A stretch of 64,000 nt of DNA from assembly GCF_903064525.1 (NCBI RefSeq), contig NZ_LR797830.1, positions 1,922,001 to 1,986,000 on the forward strand. The letters are read 5' to 3'. Position numbers and translations under genes: made by a program. The notes under the pieces were generated by a model. The model worked only from the letters and a program-made list of their open reading frames with translations, searched no databases and was not told where the DNA came from. The stretch is from Methylacidimicrobium sp. AP8. Its GTDB lineage: Bacteria > Verrucomicrobiota > Verrucomicrobiia > Methylacidiphilales > Methylacidiphilaceae. Shown in pieces: positions 1 to 9,183 of this stretch. Position 1 is the first letter of the stretch. Every line of letters starts with the position of its first letter.

Positions 1-515
1 AGCTGATCGACTAGCTGCTCCGCCAGCCCGATCACATCCCCGTACCGGTGGTAGGAGGCGTAGGTGCGGTGCTGCTCGATCCCCGCCAGGATGTTCTGCT
101 CGGTCTTCGACCCGAAACCGGGAAGCCGGCCCACCCGGTGATCCCGGCAGGCAGCCTCGAGCTCGGCCAGGTCGCGTATCCCCAATTTCTCCCAGAGAAT
201 CTTCGCTCTCTTGGGTCCGAGCCCAGGAATGTCGAGCAGGGCCACGACACCCGGCGGAAATGAGCGCTTGAGTTCTTCCAGGTAGGGCAGACGGCCCGTG
301 GCGACCCATTCTTCGAGCTTTCCGCGGATTCCTTCCCCGATTCCCTTGACCCCGCGCAGCTTCCCTTCCCGAACGAAGGACGCGAAATCCTCCGGAAGCG
401 AGTCGATCACCCGTGCCGCCGTCCGGTAGGCCCTGGACTTGAAGGGATTTTCGCCCCGCAGATCGAGCAGGGTCGCAATTTCCTCGAGCAGGGCAACGGC
501 ATCGTCCTTGGTCAT
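1..515 (-). CDS. polX: PolX-type DNA polymerase/PHP exonuclease, N-terminal part (cut by window edge)
   Basis: The gene starts at the ATG at 515 and runs off the left edge, so only the first 171 codons are visible. They match the N-terminal region of bacterial family X DNA polymerases (PolX). There is an 8-kDa-type helical domain beginning MTKDDAVALLEEIATLLDLR with the FKSRAYRTAARVI segment. It is followed by helix-hairpin-helix motifs (VKGIGEGIRGKLEEW near residue 57 and IPGLGPKRAKILWEKLG near 95), which bind DNA without sequence specificity. In the family these are followed by the polymerase palm and a C-terminal PHP phosphoesterase domain, which lie outside the window. PolX acts in gap-filling base-excision repair. 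The next gene to the right, hemL, is divergent. Confidence 0.85.
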   Translation of the reverse strand, partial: MTKDDAVALLEEIATLLDLRGENPFKSRAYRTAARVIDSLPEDFASFVREGKLRGVKGIGEGIRGKLEEWVATGRLPYLEELKRSFPPGVVALLDIPGLGPKRAKILWEKLGIRDLAELEAACRDHRVGRLPGFGSKTEQNILAGIEQHRTYASYHRYGDVIGLAEQLVDQ

Positions 516-662
516 GGAGGTCTCTCCCCGATAAGCATATCTTCCGGAAGGGGCCCCGCCAAGCCGCAGGAGAACGCCAGCGGACCCGGGGAGGCCGAAG
601 CGCGGCCGACCGACGACCATCGCGTTGCGCGGTGACCTCCGGTCCGATAGACTCTCGCTGAG

Positions 663-1952
663 GTGGATCCCCGCTCATCCACGAGCCTCTGGCAGGAGGC
701 CCGCACGCTTTTTCCCGGGGGAGTCAACTCCCCGGTCCGTTCTTTTCGGGCCGTCGGGGGAGAACCGTTTTTCGCCCGGCGCGCGGAAGGGGCGACCCTC
801 TGGGATGTCGACGGCCGCCCCTACATCGATTACGTCTGCTCCTGGGGAGCGCTGCCGCTCGGCCACGCGCACCCGGTCGTTGAGGCCGCCGTCCGCGAAG
901 CCCTTGCCGAGGGGACGAGCTTCGGGGTGCCGAGCCCGCGGGAAGTGCGGCTCGCCGCAAAGATCCGCGCGTCGGTCCCCTCGATCGAAAAGCTGCGGAT
1001 GACCTCGAGCGGAACCGAGGCGTGCATGACCGCGATCCGCTTGGCGCGCGGCTTCACCGGGAGGGACAAGATCCTCAAGTTCGCCGGCTGCTATCACGGA
1101 CATAGCGATTCCCTCTTGGTGAAGGCGGGCTCCGGAGCGCTCACCCACGGGGAACCCGACAGCGCCGGAGTTCCCCGGCCGCTGGCCGAGCTCACGATCG
1201 TCCTTCCCTGGAACGATGCCGCCGCCGCACAGGAACTCCTCGACCGGGAGGGCGGGCGGATCGCCGCGGTCATCCTGGAACCCGTGCCCGCCAACGCCGG
1301 CCTCCTCCCGCCCCGGCCCGGCTTCCTGGAACGGATCCGAGAGCTGTGCGATCGGCACGGCATCATCCTGATCTTCGACGAGGTGATCACCGGTTTCCGC
1401 CTAGGCATGGGCGGAGCCCAGGAGCGTTTCGGGATTCGGCCCGATCTGACCACTTTCGGGAAGATTGTCGGCGGCGGCCTGCCCGCGGCCGCCTTGGGCG
1501 GCCGGGCGGAGATCCTCGACCGGCTGGCTCCCGCGGGAGAGGTCTACCAGGCCGGAACCCTAAGCGGCAATCCTCTGGCCATGGCCGCCGGCCTCGCGCA
1601 GATCGAGGAGATGGAGAGGAGCAGGGCCTACGAGCGGCTGGAGCAGCTAGGGGCGATGCTCGAGTCGGAAGTCCGAGAACTTTTGCGGCGGCGGGCGGAG
1701 AAATCCGTACAATTTCACAGAATGGCCTCCCTCTTCTGCTTCTTCTTCACCGATCAGGCGGTTTTCTCGCTCGAAGACGCGATAGCCAGCGACCGCAAGC
1801 GATTCGCCCGCTTTTTCCATTCGCTCCTCCGCCAAGGCGTCTTCTTTCCGCCATCTCCCTTCGAAACCTGCTTTCTTTCCACCGCGCACTCGGAAAGGGA
1901 AATCGAGAAAACGGTCGCGGCCATCGGCCGGGCCCTGGAAGAGTCCCAATGA
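663..1952 (+). CDS. hemL: Glutamate-1-semialdehyde 2,1-aminomutase
   Basis: This 429-aa cytosolic PLP enzyme converts glutamate-1-semialdehyde to 5-aminolevulinate in the C5 route to haem. It shows the family's N-terminal SLWQEARTLFPGGVNSPVRSF, the substrate-loop SSGTEA near residue 116, the cofactor Asp in FDEVITGFRLG near 239, and the Schiff-base lysine in TTFGKIVGGGLP (K267). Length is normal for the family. The chosen start is GTG at 663, because the conserved N-terminus follows at once. Its TGA stop overlaps the ATG of the next gene (ATGA), so the two are probably co-translated. Haem supply fits the cytochrome-rich content of this window, but that link is only inference. Confidence 0.95.
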   Translation: MDPRSSTSLWQEARTLFPGGVNSPVRSFRAVGGEPFFARRAEGATLWDVDGRPYIDYVCSWGALPLGHAHPVVEAAVREALAEGTSFGVPSPREVRLAAKIRASVPSIEKLRMTSSGTEACMTAIRLARGFTGRDKILKFAGCYHGHSDSLLVKAGSGALTHGEPDSAGVPRPLAELTIVLPWNDAAAAQELLDREGGRIAAVILEPVPANAGLLPPRPGFLERIRELCDRHGIILIFDEVITGFRLGMGGAQERFGIRPDLTTFGKIVGGGLPAAALGGRAEILDRLAPAGEVYQAGTLSGNPLAMAAGLAQIEEMERSRAYERLEQLGAMLESEVRELLRRRAEKSVQFHRMASLFCFFFTDQAVFSLEDAIASDRKRFARFFHSLLRQGVFFPPSPFETCFLSTAHSEREIEKTVAAIGRALEESQ

Positions 1953-3715
1953 GACATCGGCTTCTCTTTGCCCTCCTTCTGCCCACTTTCTGGACCTGCC
2001 TTACGGCGGACGCGCAGGCGGCCGCTCCGTCGGAGTCGGTTTTCCCCAAGAGCCAGCTCCGTCCGGGCATGCACGGTCTTACCTACACGGTGCTGCAGGG
2101 CAACAAGATCGAGCCGATCCACACGGAAATCCTCGGCATCGCCAAGGATTTCGTCGGCCCGGGACTCGACTTGATCATCGCCAAACTCGTCGACGCCAAG
2201 ACGGCGACCACGGGAGCCGTGCACGGCATGAGCGGGAGCCCGCTCTACATCGACGGCAAGCTGGTGGGTGCCCTCTCGCGGCGGATCGCCTCTTTTGAAA
2301 AAGACGGTCATTGCGGGTTCACGCCGATCGAGGACATGCTCCGCATCGAGCAGGAGCCGTCTCCGGAGCCGATCCGGCCCTTTCCGACCGAACTGCGGGA
2401 CGCGTGGCGCTGGGGGGGGCCCGCACCCCTGCGCAGCGCGGCTCTTCGGGCTGACTACTTGGGAATTCCGCTCTCCGTCGGTGGACTCAACCCGAAGATT
2501 GTATCCCGCTTCCTGGAGGCGCTCGGCTTCCGGGGAGCGCCGATCCTCGCCGTGCCGGGCGGGGGCACCACGGCGATCGCCGGCGGAGGGTCGGCCCTGG
2601 AGCCGGGAGCTTCTCTGGCCGCCGTGATGATGACCGGAGACATCAACATCTCGGGAACCGGAACCCTGACTTGGCGCGACGGCAACCGGGTGCTCGCGTT
2701 CGGCCATCCGATGTTCGGCTTCGGGAAGAGCGACCTCCCGATGGCCGCAGCGGAGGTCGTGACGACCGTGCCCAGCTACGAGACGCCCTATAAGCTCACC
2801 AACGTCGGACCGGTCGTGGGGACGATTTTGGAGGACCGCCTCTCCGCGATCGGAGGAAAGGTCGGGCAGATGCCGAAGCTCGCCTCCTACCGCTTCGAGC
2901 GCTTCCACTGCGGCCGGCGGTTACCGACGCTGCGGGGAGAGTTCGTCTCGCATCCGCTCTTGACCCCGCTCGTGGTGAATCTGGCGATGGGCCAGATCTT
3001 TTCGGCAACCGACAGCTTCGGTCGGAGCTTCACTGTTTCCGTCGACGGCTTCGTCCATTTTCGCAACCTGCCCTCCCTCCGCCTCCGGGGCCTCTACTCG
3101 GGCGAGGACGGCGATCTGGCGACCGCCATCCTCGAGATGGTGCAGCCTCTCCAACTGCTCTTCCAACAACCTTGGGTCGAGCCGGTCGTGGAGTCTCTCG
3201 AGCTGAAGACCGTCTCCACCGAGAAGGAAGAGAACTGGACGATCGAAAGAGCGTCGGTGGACAACCCCCGGTGTCCCCCGGGCGGCACGGTCTGGGTCCG
3301 CTGCGTCCTGCAGGAGCGGCATGGCCGCCGGCTCGAGCGGAGAGTCGCGCTCCCTCTGCCGCCGGGGCTCCATGAGCAATCCGTGGCCGTCCGAATTGCT
3401 TCGGGACGCGCTCTGGACACACGCGCCCTTCAGCAAAAAATACCCTCCGCGCAAAGCGCCGAGGAGCTCATCGCCCTGCTCAATGCGCAGCATCCCAACG
3501 ACACCCTCTACATCCAGGCGGTCTCCGAAGCGCCGGGGATCGTTTCCGGGGCCAGCGACCTGCCGGCGCTCCCACCCACGATCCGGACAACCCTTTCCCC
3601 CTCCACCTCTTCCAAGCAGGCGGATTCCTGGAACGAGCTGATCTGGTCCGAAGAGGCCCTGACCGTCCCAGGGGTCGTCGGAGGCGAGCAGACGGTCCGA
3701 ATCGAAGTGCGGTGA
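1949..3715 (+). CDS. Secreted SpoIVB-type (S55) peptidase-domain protein
   Basis: The product has 588 aa and starts at the ATG overlapping the hemL stop. A signal peptide (residues 1 to about 25, ending near ADAQA) predicts export. The segment around residues 90-110 (VHGMSGSPLYIDGKLVGALS) carries the GMSGSP serine motif of the SpoIVB/S55 chymotrypsin-like peptidases, with the presumed nucleophile at S95. A further conserved stretch, LAFGHPMFGFGKSDLPMA, follows near residue 250. In endospore formers SpoIVB activates a sporulation protease. This organism is not expected to sporulate, so the target is unknown and only the fold is assigned. The C-terminal half (about 350-588) is not recognised. 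Confidence 0.8.
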   Translation: MRHRLLFALLLPTFWTCLTADAQAAAPSESVFPKSQLRPGMHGLTYTVLQGNKIEPIHTEILGIAKDFVGPGLDLIIAKLVDAKTATTGAVHGMSGSPLYIDGKLVGALSRRIASFEKDGHCGFTPIEDMLRIEQEPSPEPIRPFPTELRDAWRWGGPAPLRSAALRADYLGIPLSVGGLNPKIVSRFLEALGFRGAPILAVPGGGTTAIAGGGSALEPGASLAAVMMTGDINISGTGTLTWRDGNRVLAFGHPMFGFGKSDLPMAAAEVVTTVPSYETPYKLTNVGPVVGTILEDRLSAIGGKVGQMPKLASYRFERFHCGRRLPTLRGEFVSHPLLTPLVVNLAMGQIFSATDSFGRSFTVSVDGFVHFRNLPSLRLRGLYSGEDGDLATAILEMVQPLQLLFQQPWVEPVVESLELKTVSTEKEENWTIERASVDNPRCPPGGTVWVRCVLQERHGRRLERRVALPLPPGLHEQSVAVRIASGRALDTRALQQKIPSAQSAEELIALLNAQHPNDTLYIQAVSEAPGIVSGASDLPALPPTIRTTLSPSTSSKQADSWNELIWSEEALTVPGVVGGEQTVRIEVR

Positions 3716-3726
3716 AGGCAAGACGC

Positions 3727-3756
3727 TTGACGGTCCCCGGCGGAAGCCGCTAAATA
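3727..3756 (+). promoter_or_regulatory. Possible sigma70-type promoter upstream of the di-haem peroxidase
   Basis: TTGACG at 3727-3732 and TAAATA at 3751-3756 are separated by 18 bp. The -35 is 5/6 to consensus and the -10 is weak (3/6). The site lies in the 133-bp gap before the peroxidase gene, which also has a strong ribosome site (AGGAGG near 3836). This is a pattern match only. Confidence 0.25.
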
Positions 3757-3848
3757 GCTGCCGCAACGGGCCCAAACGTCCCCGGGCAGGGAGAACCCGC
3801 CATGGCGAAGCGTGTTCTGCTATCGATCGTTGCAGAGGAGGAGACAAC

Positions 3849-4870
3849 GTGAAACGATTGCTGCTTTGTGCGCTCGCCTTGATCCATGGCGGCCTCATCG
3901 GTTCCGCAATCGGACAGATCATCGACCCGGATCAGGCAAAGCAGATCTTCGGCGTTCTGCCGAAGGTGGCGGAGAATCCGCAGAACCCCGTGACCCCGGA
4001 AAAGGTAGCCTTGGGGAAGTCGCTCTATTTCGAGCGCCGCCTCTCCAAGAGCAGCTCGATCAGTTGCTCGAGTTGCCATGACCTGAACATGGCCGGCGTC
4101 GACGGCCTCCCCACCTCGCTCGGCTACCGCTGGCAGCTCGGGCCCCGCAACGCGCCCACCGTGCTGAACGCGGCCTTGGAGTTCGCGCAATTTTGGGACG
4201 GCCGCGCCAAGGACCTGGAGGAGCAGGCCAAAGGCCCGATCCTCAATCCGAAGGAGATGGCGTCCACCAAGGAGCTGGTCCTCCAGCGGCTCAAGAGCAT
4301 TCCGGAATACACGGCCGCCTTTCATCTAGCTTTCCCGGAAGAAAAGGAGCCCATCACGTACGACAACGTCGCGAAGGCGATCGCCGCCTTCGAGCGGACC
4401 CTGCTTACCCCCTCCCGATTCGATCAATACATAGCGGGGAATCCTTCCGCGCTCAGCGAGCAGGAAAAACAGGGGTTGAGCACCTTTGTCGCTGTGGGAT
4501 GCACCGCCTGCCACAACGGCGTCGGGGTCGGGGGAGCTTCCAGAAATTCGGCGTGTTTCACAAGCCCGATTGGCTCAAGGACTTGGGTAGATATGAGGTA
4601 ACCAAGAATCCTGCGGACAAGTACGTGTTTAAAGTCCCATCCCTCCGCAACGTCGCCTTGACCGCACCCTACTTCAACGACGGCTCCGTCTGGAGCCTGG
4701 AAGAGGCCGTCAAGACGATGGCCTACGCCCAGCTCGGCCGCACCCTTTCGGAGACGGAGGTCAAGAATATCGTCGCCTTCCTGCATGCCCTCTCGGCCGA
4801 TCCGGCCCTTGCCGTCACCCCACCCACCCTACCTCCCTCTTCCCTCTCGACTCCGAAGCCGATGCCCTGA
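3849..4870 (+). pseudogene. Di-haem cytochrome c peroxidase (CcpA/MauG family), frameshifted
   Basis: Periplasmic di-haem peroxidases reduce H2O2 with electrons from c-type cytochromes. The start is GTG at 3849 behind AGGAGG. A signal peptide (about residues 1-22) is followed by the first haem site (SCSSCHDLN) and the second (VGCTACHNG). After the second site the frame changes inside the G-run at 4531-4535. Downstream sequence continues in the -1 frame as SFQKFGVF, then KVPSLRNVALTAPYF and the C-terminal NIVAFLHALSADP. Adding one G gives an uninterrupted 340-aa protein of normal family length. It is therefore either a recent frameshift or a homopolymer miscall; both haem motifs are intact. 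The next gene follows after 10 bp. Confidence 0.8.
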
Positions 4871-4880
4871 AGGGTTTCTT

Positions 4881-7049
4881 TTGCCGCCCGTACTTTGTTG
4901 TCGCCGGATCCTCACGCTGCTCTTCCTTCCGCTGGCCTGGCTGGCGTTCCCCGGACAGGGATTCGCCGTCCATCCGCAGCGGGTCGTCCTCGATACCTAT
5001 GCCGATTTCGCCCAGGGAACGGCCGAGGGTGTGACCGTCGGCGACGGGGGGCTCCTCCAACCGGCGCCCTCGGTGGAGCTGCTGGCCCGTTTGCCCGCCG
5101 ACCAGCTGTGGGTGATTCTCCCCCAAAGCGACGGCACGGCGCTCGTCGCGGCCTCTCCGAAGGCCAAGATCTTTCGGATCGGCAAACACCAAGAGGTCAC
5201 GCTCCTGGCCTCTTTTCCCGAGCAGCAGATTCACGCGATGACCCGCAGCCCGAAGGGCGACCTGTTCGCGGCGACTTCTCCCGATGGCAAGGTCTATCTT
5301 GTGCCCGAAAAGGGGGCTCCGCTCGTCTACTTCGACCCGAAGGAGAAGTACATCTGGTCCCTCCTCTTCGATCCTAACGGCGTCCTCTATGCCGGAACCG
5401 GCACGGCCGGAAAGATCTACCGCATCGAAGGGCCGCAAAAAGGCGGCCTGTACTGCGCCACCGGAGAGACCCACGTCCGTTGCCTGACGTGGGAAAAACC
5501 GGGAGTGCTGCTTGCAGGCAGCGCGTCCCGTGGGCTTCTCCTCCGTGTTCTGCCCGGCGGACAAGCCGTAGCCCTGGTCGATACCGAAAGAGAAGAGGTT
5601 AACCAGATCACCGTCTCTTCCGACGGCACCGTCTTCTTTTCAGCCGTCGGGATGCGCCAGGCTCCCCGCGCGCCGGGACCGGCTCCGGAACCCGGCTCCG
5701 CTCTCGTCGAGATCGGTTCTGCTCCGTCGGAGCCGCCGGAGTTGGAAGAGCCGCCGCGGGAATCCGGCCGCCGGCTTCCGTTCGGCATGATCAAGCCCGC
5801 TGCGGCCTCCTCCCTCTCCCAGCTATGGGCGATCGACCGCTCGCTGGTGCCCCGGCCGATTTGGGGGACTCGCGAGCTCCTGTTCTCCCTCCTCCAATCT
5901 TCGCTGGGTCTCCTGGCCGGAACGGCCGGTGACGGTTACCTTTACCGCATCACTCCGGAAGGGAGGAGCGACCGCTTGCTCAAGATCGACGCTCCTGCCG
6001 TTCAAGTCGCGGTCGCCGCCGGTTCTCGGGGAGAAATGCTGCTCGGGGCGAGCAATCCCGCCCGAGTCTTCCTGGCCGGCGGCACGCCGCGCCGCGAAGG
6101 GCTCTACCGCTCCGCCCCCATCGACGCCGGAAATTACGCCCGCTGGGGGCGCTTGCTCATCGATAAGACCGGAGCGGTGCAGGTGCGCACGCGAACCGGG
6201 AACAGCGCGAAGCCGGATACCTCATGGTTCGAGTGGACTCCGGCCCCCGACGGGCGCTGCCACAACCCACCCGGCCGCTATTTTCAGTTCGAGCTCGGGC
6301 TGGGCCTAGGAAGCACGGTCAATCGCGTTCAGGCGGTCTTTTTGCCCTATAATCTTCCCCCTAGGATCGAGAAGCTGCAAATTCTGCCCCCCGGAGTCGC
6401 CTACTCTGAGCTGCCTCCCCCTCCCTCTCCTCTGCAGGCGCGCACGCTCGATCAACTTCTCGCCCAGGAAAACAAGCCCGAGCCCGTGGATGCCTTTCCG
6501 CCGATGCCTCCCCGATACCAGGCGAAGGAGGCCCGCGGACTCCGGACCGTCGTCTGGAAGGCGGAGGATCCCGACGGCGACGACCTCCTCTATTCGGTAC
6601 TGTATCGGAACGAGAAAGAGCAGAGATGGCATCTCCTCGTCAAGGACTGGGAGCAGGAGCTGTTCAGCTGGGACACCTCGGGATGGCCCGACGGCCGGTA
6701 TCTTCTCAAGATCGAGGCTTCCGACGCCCGGGACAACGCGCCCGGAGAGGGACTGACCAGCTCCCGGATCAGCCGTGCTTTCCTCGTTGACAACACCCCG
6801 CCGCGCATTCGCGTTCTCGCTTGCGGCGACGGAAAGCTCCGCTTCCTCGTGAGCGAAGATGCCAGCGGGATTCGGTCGGTCGAGATCTCGCGCGACGGCC
6901 GGGAGTTCCTTCCGGTCCCTCCCATCGACGGAATTCTCGATTCCGAGGAGGAGGAGTTCGAAGTTCCTTGCGCAAAGGGGGAAACCCTCTTCATCCGCGC
7001 GGAGGACGAATCCGGCAACATTGCGAGCGCCTCTTCGGCGAGCCGGTGA
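4881..7049 (+). CDS. Secreted beta-propeller protein of unknown function
   Basis: I start this gene at TTG 4881, because AAGGG sits 6 bp upstream and a good signal peptide (CCRRILTLLFLPLAWLAFPG) follows at once. The product is then 722 aa. After the leader come repeated blade-like strands of the NHL/SMP-30 type, such as SPKGDLFAATSPDGKVYLV, FDPNGVLYAGTGTAGKIYRI and SSLGLLAGTAGDGYLYRI, which suggest a beta-propeller to about residue 390. A beta-rich C-terminal region contains DPDGDDLLYSVLYR, resembling an Ig/fibronectin-like module. No catalytic motif is seen. It lies 10 bp after the di-haem peroxidase and may share its transcript; a functional link is inference. Confidence 0.7.
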   Translation: MPPVLCCRRILTLLFLPLAWLAFPGQGFAVHPQRVVLDTYADFAQGTAEGVTVGDGGLLQPAPSVELLARLPADQLWVILPQSDGTALVAASPKAKIFRIGKHQEVTLLASFPEQQIHAMTRSPKGDLFAATSPDGKVYLVPEKGAPLVYFDPKEKYIWSLLFDPNGVLYAGTGTAGKIYRIEGPQKGGLYCATGETHVRCLTWEKPGVLLAGSASRGLLLRVLPGGQAVALVDTEREEVNQITVSSDGTVFFSAVGMRQAPRAPGPAPEPGSALVEIGSAPSEPPELEEPPRESGRRLPFGMIKPAAASSLSQLWAIDRSLVPRPIWGTRELLFSLLQSSLGLLAGTAGDGYLYRITPEGRSDRLLKIDAPAVQVAVAAGSRGEMLLGASNPARVFLAGGTPRREGLYRSAPIDAGNYARWGRLLIDKTGAVQVRTRTGNSAKPDTSWFEWTPAPDGRCHNPPGRYFQFELGLGLGSTVNRVQAVFLPYNLPPRIEKLQILPPGVAYSELPPPPSPLQARTLDQLLAQENKPEPVDAFPPMPPRYQAKEARGLRTVVWKAEDPDGDDLLYSVLYRNEKEQRWHLLVKDWEQELFSWDTSGWPDGRYLLKIEASDARDNAPGEGLTSSRISRAFLVDNTPPRIRVLACGDGKLRFLVSEDASGIRSVEISRDGREFLPVPPIDGILDSEEEEFEVPCAKGETLFIRAEDESGNIASASSASR

Positions 7050-7055
7050 AGTTTC

Positions 7056-9128
7056 TCAGGCGGGCGATCCTTCCAACCCGGGTAGCAGACCTCCGGCGGC
7101 CGGAGTGCCCGCGGCCGGGGCGGAGACCTTGGTCCCGCAAACGGACGGAGCGGTGCTGCCGTCAGGATTCGGGCGCGGCGGCGGAGAAAGCAAGCGGCCG
7201 GTGCGGACAATCTCCTCGGCCTGCGCAGCATCCAAGGTTTCGTAATCCAGGAGCGCCTTCGCCAGCGCTTCCATCTGCGCACGATTGGCCAGAATCAGCT
7301 CCTTCGCCCGCTGGTAGGCGTCTTGGATCAACCGCTTGACCTCACCATCGATCGCTTCCGCCGTAGCCTCGCTGTACGCTCGCGACATGCCCAAGTCGCG
7401 CCCCAGGAAGGTCATCGTCGGATCGTCCGCATAGTGAACCATGCCCAGCTTCTCGCTCATACCCCACTCGCATACCATCCGTCGTGCATACCAGGTCGCC
7501 TGCCGTATATCGCCGCTGGCCCCGCTCGAGATGTCGCCCAGGAATACCTCCTCCGCCACTCGGCCGCCCATCGCCACGCAGAGGTTGTCGAGAAGCTCCT
7601 TCTTCCTGGTGTTGTATCGATCGGTAGCCGGCAGCATCATCGTCACCCCGAGGGCGGGCCCCCGCGGGATGATGCTGACCTTGTGCAGCGGATCGGTATG
7701 CTCCAGGAGCACGTTGAGCAGCGCATGACCGGCCTCGTGATACGCGGTGATCTTCTTCTCCTCATCGCTCATCGCCAAGCTCTTGCGCTCGCGTCCCCAC
7801 CGCACCTTGTCGCGCGCCTCTTCCAGTTCCGGCTGCCCGATCGACTCCTTGCCCCGGCTGGCGGCCAACAGAGCCGCCTCGTTGATCAAGTTGGCCAGCT
7901 CCGCGCCCGAGAAGCCGGCTGTGCCCCTGGCCAGAGCATGAAGATCGGCATCCTGCGAGAGCTTTACCTTGGAGGAATGCACCTTCAGGACTTCCTCACG
8001 TCCCCGGATATCCGGGAGGTTCACGCGCACCTCCCGGTCGAAGCGTCCCGGACGCAGAAGGGCCGTATCGAGGACATCCTTGCGGTTGGTCGCCGCGATC
8101 ACGATCACACCTTCCTGCGATTCGATGCCGTCCATTTCGACAAGCAGGGCATTAAGCGTCTGCTCGCGCTCATCGTGGCCTCCGCCGAGCCCCGTCCCGC
8201 GGCTGCGTCCGACCGCATCGATCTCATCGATGAATACGATGCAGGGAGCCTGCCGTCGGGCCTGCTCGAACATGTCCCGGACGCGCGAAGCACCGACTCC
8301 GACGAACATCTCGACAAAGTCGGATCCGCTGATGCTGAAGAAGGGCACGTCGGCCTCTCCCGCAATCGCCTTTGCGAGCAGGGTCTTTCCCGTCCCCGGA
8401 GGCCCGACCATCAGCACTCCCTTCGGGATGCGCCCTCCTAGCTTCTGGAAGCGTTTCGGGTCCCTAAGAAACTCCACGATCTCCTGCACTTCCTGCTTGG
8501 CTTCCTCAATCCCCGCCACGTCCCGAAAGGTGACCTTGGTCTTCTCGCCGGAGAGGAGCCGCACCCGGCTCTTCCCGAAGCTGAAGGCGGTCTTGCCCGC
8601 CATCCGGATCTGCTGCCGGAAAAGCAGATAGAGAGCCAGGATGAACAGGAGAAAGGGGAGAACGCTCAGCAGCGCCTGGCCCCAGAAATTGTGGACGACC
8701 CGGATGTCGACCTCGGGGAAGCCCTTAGCGGCGAGAAGATCGTGAAGATCGCGGTTGAAATCGAGATCGACAACCGTTCGGAACGGGACGAGGACCATCC
8801 CTCCCGGCGCGTCGGGCGAGGGCTTGACATAGCGTCCTTCCAGATAGGTCTGCCCATTGGAAGTGTCCCGCACGAAGGCAATCGACTTCACCTGCTTCTG
8901 ATCGAGAAGCCGGACAAGCTGCGGCAGGCTTTTGCCCTCGATCGCGGGGGACGGCCCCGCGCCCACGAAATAGAGGAGCGTCGAGAAGACAAAAGCCACC
9001 AACAGAAAAAAGACCAGCCCCTTCCATTTCCCCTCTCCCGGGCCTTTCGGATCCCGCAACGGGGAGTCGTTCCTCTTGCCTCGAGCAGGCTTGCTTCTTT
9101 CCGGAAATTGGCTCGGCGTCAGCCCCAT
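7056..9128 (-). CDS. ftsH: ATP-dependent zinc metalloprotease FtsH
   Basis: FtsH is a membrane-anchored hexameric AAA+ protease that degrades damaged membrane proteins and some regulators. With the start at 9128 (AGGAGA upstream) the protein is 690 aa. It has two membrane segments (about residues 37-57 and 152-171), Walker A GPPGTGKT at 242-249, Walker B VFIDEID near 298-304, the second region of homology around RPGRFDRE, and the zinc motif HEAGH at 464-468. A longer reading frame upstream of 9128 is rejected because its extra 102 residues are Arg-rich with no family similarity. The gene converges with the beta-propeller gene, 6 bp apart. Confidence 0.96.
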   Translation of the reverse strand: MGLTPSQFPERSKPARGKRNDSPLRDPKGPGEGKWKGLVFFLLVAFVFSTLLYFVGAGPSPAIEGKSLPQLVRLLDQKQVKSIAFVRDTSNGQTYLEGRYVKPSPDAPGGMVLVPFRTVVDLDFNRDLHDLLAAKGFPEVDIRVVHNFWGQALLSVLPFLLFILALYLLFRQQIRMAGKTAFSFGKSRVRLLSGEKTKVTFRDVAGIEEAKQEVQEIVEFLRDPKRFQKLGGRIPKGVLMVGPPGTGKTLLAKAIAGEADVPFFSISGSDFVEMFVGVGASRVRDMFEQARRQAPCIVFIDEIDAVGRSRGTGLGGGHDEREQTLNALLVEMDGIESQEGVIVIAATNRKDVLDTALLRPGRFDREVRVNLPDIRGREEVLKVHSSKVKLSQDADLHALARGTAGFSGAELANLINEAALLAASRGKESIGQPELEEARDKVRWGRERKSLAMSDEEKKITAYHEAGHALLNVLLEHTDPLHKVSIIPRGPALGVTMMLPATDRYNTRKKELLDNLCVAMGGRVAEEVFLGDISSGASGDIRQATWYARRMVCEWGMSEKLGMVHYADDPTMTFLGRDLGMSRAYSEATAEAIDGEVKRLIQDAYQRAKELILANRAQMEALAKALLDYETLDAAQAEEIVRTGRLLSPPPRPNPDGSTAPSVCGTKVSAPAAGTPAAGGLLPGLEGSPA

Positions 9129-9183
9129 CGTCTTCTTTTCTCCTATTAATGCGCGTGTCGCGCTTAACCTTATCACCGCTCCC

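Noticed and set aside
1754-2908. A 384-codon open frame on the minus strand
   Set aside because: It is antisense to hemL and the S55 peptidase gene, Arg/Gly-rich with no recognisable motif; a shadow frame of high-GC coding DNA.
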